A program made the position numbers and the translations under genes. From the NCBI GenBank assembly GCA_937989565.1, contig CALKRM010000012.1:1-20258 (forward strand): a stretch of DNA of 20,258 nt, written 5' to 3'. Positions within the stretch are counted from its first letter, which is position 1. Every line of letters starts with the position of its first letter. The stretch comes from an uncultured Candidatus Saccharibacteria bacterium (GTDB taxonomy: Bacteria; Patescibacteriota; Saccharimonadia; Saccharimonadales; Saccharimonadaceae). The notes beneath the pieces were generated by a model. It was not told the DNA's origin. It saw only the letters and a list, made by a program, of their open reading frames with translations, and made no database searches. This document shows positions 15,087 to 20,258 of this stretch, in pieces.

Positions 15087-15640
15087 TTTACGCCCTCAAC
15101 GATACCGCGACTGACCAGCTCTCTCTCGATTTCATCATGAACTTGACCAACAGTCCCAACGCCGCTCATATGCACAATTGGAACACCATTGTCATTCAAA
15201 TAATTCAACATCGGGTAAATTTCACCTCGATAAATACTGAGTCGTTTGTCGATTGCTTCAGGCGTGTCGTCAACTCGACCGCGAACCCTCAAACGCTCCA
15301 GAATTTCATCACGCGGAACTTCCAGCACAATCACCAACTTAACGTCTTTTCCGTGATGTGAACGCGACTCAATCAGCCATTTAGCCTGCTCTAATTGCCT
15401 TGGATAGCCGTCCAGAATTACGCCATTAATATCCTTAGCTTTATTAAGAGCCTCGCCCATCAAACCGTTGATAGTTTCCATCGGCACCAGTTCGCCAGAT
15501 TGCATACGATGAATCAATTCGCCATCGTGAGTATCGCGTAACAACTGTCCGGCACTAAGCCAACGCCAACCGTGTCGTGCCGCTAAAATCTGACCCTGCA
15601 CACTCTTACCAGCACCCGCCGGCCCAAAAAATACAATCAT
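15083..15640 (-). CDS. adk: Adenylate kinase (short-LID form)
   Basis: Interconverts ATP and AMP with two ADP. The 185-aa protein has the P-loop GPAGAGKS (6-13), the AMP-binding region LSAGQLLRD and the DGYPR motif (77-81), then the LID arginine region RLRVRGRVDDTPEAIDKR. The LID is short and lacks zinc-binding cysteines, like the small variants. AGGAGG stands 4 nt before the ATG at 15640 and overlaps the yqeY stop. The final bases overlap map by 4 nt. Position beside map recalls the adk-map pairing of bacterial ribosomal protein operons, here next to rpsU instead. Confidence 0.95.
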   Translation of the reverse strand: MIVFFGPAGAGKSVQGQILAARHGWRWLSAGQLLRDTHDGELIHRMQSGELVPMETINGLMGEALNKAKDINGVILDGYPRQLEQAKWLIESRSHHGKDVKLVIVLEVPRDEILERLRVRGRVDDTPEAIDKRLSIYRGEIYPMLNYLNDNGVPIVHMSGVGTVGQVHDEIERELVSRGIVEGVK

Positions 15641-15648
15641 TTTTCCTC

Positions 15649-16107
15649 CTATTTTGTGAGTTTTTCTTTAACAATTTTTGCCACCAACGCGCCATCCGCA
15701 GCATTGCCGACCTTACTTTTTACCGCGCCAATAACTTGTCCCATTTTCTGAATTGAGACATCGTCCATACCCGTAATAACTTCTTCTACAATCTTCGAGA
15801 TTTCCGCCTCGCCAAGTTGTTCTGGCAAAAATTCTCGTAAAATTTCCGCTTCTTTTTCTTCAGGTTCCGCCAACTCCGCACGGTCATTCCTTCGATATAA
15901 ATCCGCACTTTCGACGCGCTTTTTCACTTCTCGAGCAACGACTTTTTCAATTTCAGCATCATCCAAGCCGTTTTCTCGCTTGCCCAAAGAAACTTCTTCG
16001 TTTAAGATTGCTGCCTTTAGATTACGCAAAACATCACCACGAAAACGATCGCCGCTCAATAGAGCGGCTTTCATTTCACTAGTAATGCGCTCTTTTAGCG
16101 CAGACAT
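15649..16107 (-). CDS. yqeY: YqeY/GatB-tail domain protein
   Basis: The 152-aa protein matches the YqeY family, which shares its fold with the C-terminal tail of GatB. It shows MSALKERITSEMKAAL, VLRNLKAAI, LPEQLGEAEI and MGQVIGAVKSKVGNAADG, all typical. The family is thought to act in tRNA or translation-related roles and is often next to rpsU, as here. The exact function is unproven. The ATG shares a base with the rpsU stop (TAATG), giving tight translational coupling. The stop codon overlaps the adk Shine-Dalgarno. Confidence 0.92.
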   Translation of the reverse strand: MSALKERITSEMKAALLSGDRFRGDVLRNLKAAILNEEVSLGKRENGLDDAEIEKVVAREVKKRVESADLYRRNDRAELAEPEEKEAEILREFLPEQLGEAEISKIVEEVITGMDDVSIQKMGQVIGAVKSKVGNAADGALVAKIVKEKLTK

Positions 16108-16322
16108 TAACGCACCCCTAGGCGCATTTTTGCCGTTTTTTCAGCTCGTCGCTCGCGGCGAATAATAGCTTTTTTACGACGCTCGGTCTTTGAAATTGGT
16201 TTTTCAAAACGCATAACGCTCTTAGCGCGAGCCAAAACACCGCTTTGCAAAACCCTGCGGTTGAAACGACGAATGATATTTTCGTTCGCTTCCTTCTGAT
16301 CTTTACGTGTTACTTGTACCAT
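16107..16322 (-). CDS. rpsU: Ribosomal protein bS21
   Basis: Small subunit protein of the 30S platform near the anti-Shine-Dalgarno end of 16S rRNA. The 71-aa protein is strongly basic and matches the family: VTRKDQKEANENIIRRFNRRV followed by KPISKTERRKKAIIRR. It leads the unit with yqeY, adk and map. The ATG at 16322 has no Shine-Dalgarno. A near-perfect promoter ends 9 nt upstream, so the mRNA is near-leaderless, a notable arrangement for a protein that sits beside the site of Shine-Dalgarno pairing. Confidence 0.95.
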   Translation of the reverse strand: MVQVTRKDQKEANENIIRRFNRRVLQSGVLARAKSVMRFEKPISKTERRKKAIIRRERRAEKTAKMRLGVR

Positions 16323-16331
16323 ACTGCAAAC

Positions 16332-16360
16332 ATTATAACAGATAAGAAAGTATTTGCCAA
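16332..16360 (-). promoter_or_regulatory. rpsU operon promoter, predicted near-leaderless
   Basis: -35 TTGGCA (16355-16360), a 17-nt spacer and a perfect -10 TATAAT (16332-16337) with TGT extension. A 9-nt gap to the ATG leaves a leader of about 2-3 nt. Confidence 0.78.
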
Positions 16361-16388
16361 CTAGATTGTTATTTTATCACCACTCCGA

Positions 16389-17504
16389 TTAAAGCTTAGA
16401 AGTGCTCAGACTATAAATTAGCGCCAAGGCAGCTGGAACATTCATAACATTATGCGTATGACGATCCAAAATACCAAATAGTCTAGCCTCGGCAGCTGTT
16501 GACCTCGGCTCGCCATTGACTATGCCAACAATATACGCAATATCACGCATATTAGTTAAGTGACTTCCTTCAGGCGTAAAAATGTTGATCTCTCGCTGAA
16601 CATTCGGTGCGGCTCTTAGCAAATCTTCCGCAAAACCATCTTTACTTAATGCAAATGTATCAGTTAGGAATTGCTGGCGCCACCCCTGCTTCGGTACGAC
16701 AAACTCGCTATTCGATCTTTCCGAAAAATCTTCGATTACTTCAACATACTTAGGATCTTCCCTAGACAAAAATTGCAGACCAAGTTCTTTCGCGCTTTGA
16801 GCTAACAATTCCTTATCATAGCGCATTAATTCCAAACCTTCTTTTCCTATGAAATTTGCTGCCAAGGCAACAAGTCCCATATTGCGCGACCCCGCCGGGT
16901 CAAATAGACGCAACTCGTCAACCTTAGAATCCATATAACTAACAGACGATGTAGCCACACGCGCACCCAGAGAATGTCCACCGACCATAATAGAATCGTA
17001 ATCTTCACCAATATAATCAAGCACCGGACCAATATATTCACCTAGACTATCATAACTCCCTGTTTTTCTTATCTCTTTACGAGCTGATTTAGGCAACATC
17101 CCAGAATTGCCCACACCCGGCATATTCATAACCATGTAAGCTGCACTCGGATCATTATATGTCATAGTAATAGCTTCTCTTAACGCGTTTGGATGGCGAA
17201 AATTGCCTCCCCACCCATACGCACCAACTCTCAGCTTGTCTGAACCTACATTACCTATTAGCGCCACCTCGATTCCGACTCCGCCTAATCCGCGAATGTA
17301 GCGTGGATTTTTTACTTGCTCGACAATCTTATTCATATGCTCCGGACTGTAAGGATCTTTAGATAAACGCCGTATATCTTCAGGTGTGGCAATTTGTATA
17401 GTATTCCCCTGTCTTAAGTCAGGATAAATCTCAGCAATTCGCAACCCATTCTCAAAAGAATAATCCGTAGACTCAGACGGCGTCCAAAGTTTTTCTGAAC
17501 CCAT
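16389..17504 (-). CDS. Alpha/beta hydrolase-fold protein, substrate unknown
   Basis: The 371-aa protein has the nucleophile elbow GGHSLGA (S178) after a beta strand (SIMVGG), a preceding MNMPGVGNSG segment that could form the oxyanion hole, and LFDPAGSRN (D202) as a possible acid residue. Histidines in PEGSHLTN or DRHTHNVMN near the end could complete a Ser-Asp-His triad. There is no signal peptide or membrane segment, so it is probably cytoplasmic. A TATAAT promoter and TGGAGTGAT precede the ATG at 17504. It stands alone between the recJ and rpsU units. It could be an esterase, lipase or peptidase; the sequence alone does not say which. Confidence 0.75.
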   Translation of the reverse strand: MGSEKLWTPSESTDYSFENGLRIAEIYPDLRQGNTIQIATPEDIRRLSKDPYSPEHMNKIVEQVKNPRYIRGLGGVGIEVALIGNVGSDKLRVGAYGWGGNFRHPNALREAITMTYNDPSAAYMVMNMPGVGNSGMLPKSARKEIRKTGSYDSLGEYIGPVLDYIGEDYDSIMVGGHSLGARVATSSVSYMDSKVDELRLFDPAGSRNMGLVALAANFIGKEGLELMRYDKELLAQSAKELGLQFLSREDPKYVEVIEDFSERSNSEFVVPKQGWRQQFLTDTFALSKDGFAEDLLRAAPNVQREINIFTPEGSHLTNMRDIAYIVGIVNGEPRSTAAEARLFGILDRHTHNVMNVPAALALIYSLSTSKL

Positions 17505-17541
17505 AAAAATATCACTCCAAATAAATTAATAAAGTGGCAAT

Positions 17542-17571
17542 ATTATATAACATAAAAAGAAAATGACGCAA
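17542..17571 (-). promoter_or_regulatory. Promoter for the alpha/beta hydrolase gene
   Basis: -10 TATAAT (17542-17547), an 18-nt spacer and a weak -35 TTGCGT (17566-17571), just after the recJ stop. The leader is about 30 nt and contains a Shine-Dalgarno (TGGAG), unlike the leaderless genes here. Confidence 0.5.
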
Positions 17572-17574
17572 TAT

Positions 17575-19209
17575 CTACACCCCGGAAATATGCAGCAATC
17601 GCCCTTCAACTGACTTCATCCCTTGCCATTCATTTACGGTCGGCTGAAACCAAGCAGATACTTCGTCGCCCACTTCACGGAAAAATTCTTCTGGTGCATT
17701 AAAAGCCAGCATTTGCAGCGCAACGTCATTTTTATCACGTAAGGTCAATTTCACGTGTTGCCCATCCGCACCCATTCTCCTCACATTTAAAACCGTCGCT
17801 TCAGTTATTTTCAATATAGGCTCCGCGTTACCATTGCCAAACGGTTCCATCTTCGCCAAATTATCAATCAGCTCCTCATTAATTTCCGAAAAATCGTCAA
17901 TCTCAACATCAGCCCTCGGCAACAAATATAATTCCTGATTTTTTAATTGCAGCGAATCGTAAAATTCATTCACCCGCCTACGAAAATCGTCAATTCTCTC
18001 GGTCGCCAGCGTCACGCCCGCCGCCGCTCCGTGACCACCACCTTTAATAATGATGTCGTCAGCTGCGCGAACCGCGTCAGCCGCAGAAAAATCACCAAAA
18101 CTTCGCGCCGAACCCGTAGCCTCGTCACCACGCTCACCAATTATAAAAACTGGCTTCTTGTATTTCTCAACCAACTTCGACGCCACGATGCCGATAACTC
18201 CGTGATTCCAATTGCCGCTATTCACCACTAAAACTCGATCATCAGTCATATTGTCCGCCTGCTGACAAGCTTCGTCAAAAATCTCATCCTGAATACTGCG
18301 ACGCTTAATGTTCAATTCTTCCAGCTTTTCGCTAGCCTCCAACGCCTCCAGTCCGTCACTTGCCGTCAGCATATCCAGAGCATATTGCGCCGTTTCCAGC
18401 CTACCCGCCGCGTTCATTCGCGGACCCAGACCAAATCCCAGATGTCTAGCATTAACCTTCTCTGGATCAATTCCCGCCACCGACATCAACGCCTTCAAAC
18501 CAGGACGCCTCTGCTTTTTCAAAACCTCCAAGCCCCAATAGGCATTCGCCCTATTTTCATCCGCCAACGTAACTATGTCGCAAACCGTTCCCAGCGCCAC
18601 CAGATCTAATAGCCACTTCTCGTAACCATCTGGCAACCCGTCCAGTTCAGTTTGCAGAGCCTGAACTAATTTAAACGCCACACCCGCACCACACAAATCG
18701 CGGAATGGATATTTATGACCAGGAAACTTCGGATTAACTGCAGCAACGCTCGGCGGCGGAGTCTCAGCAACATTATGGTGATCAGTCACCACCGTATCAA
18801 TCCCCAAACTCGACGCATATTCAATTTCCGCATGACACAAACTTCCCGTATCAACCGTGACAATTAAATCCGCGCCCATATTTCGCACCTTATCAACGGC
18901 GCCCATCGTCATTCCGTAACCCTCAACAAACCGATTTGGAATAAACGCGCCAACTTCCTTAAAGCCAAACTTACCAAACGTATCCAGTAAAATTGCCGTT
19001 GCGCTCAGCCCGTCAATATCGTAATCACCATAAATAACAATTTTCTCGCCCTCAGTGTGCGCCTTTTTCAAGCGGTCCACCGCTTTTCTCATATCTGGCA
19101 ATAAAAACGGATCATGCTTTACTGACGCGTAATTCGGATGCAAAAATTCCTCACGCGCCGCACGCGTAGTTAAGCCTCGAGCTGCTAAAATTTTCTCAAA
19201 TAATGTCAT
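17575..19209 (-). CDS. recJ: Single-stranded-DNA-specific 5'-3' exonuclease RecJ
   Basis: Degrades single-stranded DNA 5' to 3' in recombination and mismatch or base excision repair. The 544-aa DHH-family nuclease has motif I GDYDIDG (61-67), D120 in the TVD motif, motif III DHH (143-145), the GPRMNAAGR region (262-270) and the DHHA1 motif GGGHGAAAG (390-398). An OB-like C-terminal domain follows, with PFGNGNAEP. Length fits the bacterial core form. The ATG shares one base with the stop of the winged-helix gene (TAATG), so the two are translationally coupled. Confidence 0.96.
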   Translation of the reverse strand: MTLFEKILAARGLTTRAAREEFLHPNYASVKHDPFLLPDMRKAVDRLKKAHTEGEKIVIYGDYDIDGLSATAILLDTFGKFGFKEVGAFIPNRFVEGYGMTMGAVDKVRNMGADLIVTVDTGSLCHAEIEYASSLGIDTVVTDHHNVAETPPPSVAAVNPKFPGHKYPFRDLCGAGVAFKLVQALQTELDGLPDGYEKWLLDLVALGTVCDIVTLADENRANAYWGLEVLKKQRRPGLKALMSVAGIDPEKVNARHLGFGLGPRMNAAGRLETAQYALDMLTASDGLEALEASEKLEELNIKRRSIQDEIFDEACQQADNMTDDRVLVVNSGNWNHGVIGIVASKLVEKYKKPVFIIGERGDEATGSARSFGDFSAADAVRAADDIIIKGGGHGAAAGVTLATERIDDFRRRVNEFYDSLQLKNQELYLLPRADVEIDDFSEINEELIDNLAKMEPFGNGNAEPILKITEATVLNVRRMGADGQHVKLTLRDKNDVALQMLAFNAPEEFFREVGDEVSAWFQPTVNEWQGMKSVEGRLLHISGV

Positions 19210-19511
19210 TAGTCTTTATCAGCCATGCCGCGCTTTGATCGCGCTGAATATTGCTGAGATTTAATCACCATACTTTGCAATTCCTTAAAAATTGGGAATT
19301 GTTTATTAGTGAAATACGTACGTGAGTTACCTTGCTTTTCACTCTGCAAAAATCCAACCTTTTCTAGTCGCTTCAATTCTCGTTGAATATTTCCAGGATC
19401 TTCCTTAATTAGCTTTGCTAATCCGCGAACATGTGTGTGAAAATCAGGATACTTAGCGTATACTACTACAATTTTTCGCCGCACCCTAGATGTAATAAAA
19501 ACGTCTAACAT
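19209..19511 (-). CDS. Winged-helix DNA-binding protein
   Basis: The 100-aa protein has an ArsR-like winged helix: a first helix MLDVFITSRVRRKIVVVYAKYP, the recognition part VRGLAKLIKEDPGNIQRELKRLEKVGFL, and a wing ending QGNSRTYFTN. A short basic tail follows. It resembles small regulators that are placed beside the gene they control. Whether it controls recJ or another target is unknown. GGGAGG lies only 2-3 nt before the ATG at 19511, a tight spacing, but no better start exists downstream. A weak extended -10 (TGATAAACT) stands about 30 nt upstream. It is directly coupled to recJ. Confidence 0.75.
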   Translation of the reverse strand: MLDVFITSRVRRKIVVVYAKYPDFHTHVRGLAKLIKEDPGNIQRELKRLEKVGFLQSEKQGNSRTYFTNKQFPIFKELQSMVIKSQQYSARSKRGMADKD

Positions 19512-19577
19512 AACCTCCCTAACGCATCTTTCTTAATTAAAGTTTATCACAATTTTACAACACCCGACAAGTTTTTT

Positions 19578-20237
19578 TTACTTCCAATTCAAAATAACCT
19601 GATTAATTTTCGCTATCGTTTCCTCTTTGGACGGCAATGTATTATCCTCATAATAATGATTTAATCCCATAAAATTCTCCTTCACGTCCAAGATATGCAT
19701 TTCATCAACTGTCATATGCAATTTATCCACCGCCGCCACACCGCAAAACGGCACCGCAATCACCAATTTCTCAATCCGAACCGACTTCAGAAAACTCAAA
19801 GCCACATCCAAAACCGATAAATCATCACCAAAGCCATCACTCGCCAAAATCACCACCCGATCTTTCAGCATATCCTTGTCAATGATTCCGCCATCGCCTA
19901 AAAGTCTATTCATTTTCTGATGAGCCTCGCGCTTTTTCTCTTCCAGATAACCGTGAAATTCACTAGTATATTCATTAATTTCACCGTCAGAAAATTGACT
20001 ATTATACGTAAATTGCCCAGACTGCGACATCGCCCCAATGCTTAAACTTTCCCCAGGAATATCAATCCCCTCGCTAAGCAGCATCATAAGAACACAGTGA
20101 AGCTTCACTGCAATTTGCTCACCAATCAACACGCCACCTTCACCAATTGCAACCACCGCGCAGTTTTCATAGCGATACTTTTCCAGTACTTGATCAGCCA
20201 GAATTGCCCCAGCCTGCGAACGACTCTCAAAATACAT
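19578..20237 (-). CDS. Phosphoribosyltransferase-fold protein with degenerate PRPP loop
   Basis: The 219-aa protein follows the layout of type I PRTases of the Rv0571c-like group: FESRSQAGAILADQVL at the start, AIGEGGVLIGEQIAVKL, PGESLSIGAMSQSG, a helical insertion, then VVILASDGFGDDLSVLDVAL and a last strand VIAVPF. The PRPP loop normally reads DDG-x-ATG-x-T; here it is SDGFGDDLS, so the first acid and the ATG-T part are lost. It may bind a nucleotide without transferring ribose phosphate, or bind a different substrate. No signal peptide is present. The ATG at 20237 has no Shine-Dalgarno and follows an extended -10 by 6 nt. Confidence 0.72.
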   Translation of the reverse strand: MYFESRSQAGAILADQVLEKYRYENCAVVAIGEGGVLIGEQIAVKLHCVLMMLLSEGIDIPGESLSIGAMSQSGQFTYNSQFSDGEINEYTSEFHGYLEEKKREAHQKMNRLLGDGGIIDKDMLKDRVVILASDGFGDDLSVLDVALSFLKSVRIEKLVIAVPFCGVAAVDKLHMTVDEMHILDVKENFMGLNHYYEDNTLPSKEETIAKINQVILNWK

Positions 20238-20252
20238 ATGCTTATTTTAGCA
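20238..20252 (-). promoter_or_regulatory. Extended -10 for a leaderless PRTase-like transcript
   Basis: TGCTAAAAT followed by AAGCAT and the ATG at 20237 (minus strand). The -35 would lie beyond the right edge of the window. The -10 also lies in a short inverted repeat, ATGCT/AGCAT. Confidence 0.4.
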
Positions 20253-20258
20253 TTTTTT

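Overview
This window reads as a compact, gene-dense, moderately AT-rich bacterial chromosome segment, most likely from the Candidate Phyla Radiation and within that most like Candidatus Saccharibacteria (TM7). That placement is inference. It rests on the very short or overlapping gene junctions, a type 2 (eukaryote-like) isoleucyl-tRNA synthetase, an ftsA-ftsZ-nrdR block without the rest of a division cluster, a VKOR-type disulfide enzyme, and a Gram-positive-like surface system. TGA is used as a stop, for example at the ends of the genes at 4816 and 6615, so the TGA=Gly code of Gracilibacteria and Absconditabacteria does not apply. No tRNA, rRNA, CRISPR array or mobile element was seen. No gap between genes exceeds 300 bases.

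Layout, left to right (nearly everything is on the minus strand). 1-173 is the 5' part of an unknown gene with its own promoter. 286-4056 is a T-box-controlled operon: promoter, a T-box leader of about 215 nt with a TGGTACC bulge, a GIY-YIG-fold gene, then ileS. 4097-9751 is a cell-surface block: a LiaF-like membrane protein, a DUF916/WxL-interacting-type protein, a small WxL-like protein, a small protein with an LAxTG sorting signal, and a large seven-repeat RCC1 propeller ending in the same WxL-like domain. This gene set matches the WxL/csc clusters of Firmicutes. 9824-13600 is ftsA, ftsZ, nrdR, a thioredoxin-fold gene lacking CxxC, and a VKOR gene; the last three are tightly coupled.

13689-14315 is the only confident plus-strand gene, a type IV pilin-like protein divergent from ftsA. 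14319-16322 is an operon rpsU-yqeY-adk-map with 1-4 nt overlaps or overlapping signals. 16389-17504 is an alpha/beta hydrolase. 17575-19511 is a winged-helix gene coupled to recJ. 19578-20237 is a phosphoribosyltransferase-fold gene with a degenerate PRPP loop.

The genes link up in three ways. First, the T-box ties isoleucine charging to a GIY-YIG protein as well as to ileS. Second, VKOR sits just upstream of exported proteins carrying paired cysteines, including one Cys pair in each RCC1 blade, which suggests oxidative folding of the surface complex. Third, several operon-leading genes (ftsA, rpsU, the pilin, the LiaF-like gene, the PRTase) have a -10 box 6-9 nt before the ATG and no Shine-Dalgarno, so they are probably leaderless or nearly so, while downstream genes carry clear AAGGAG-type sites.
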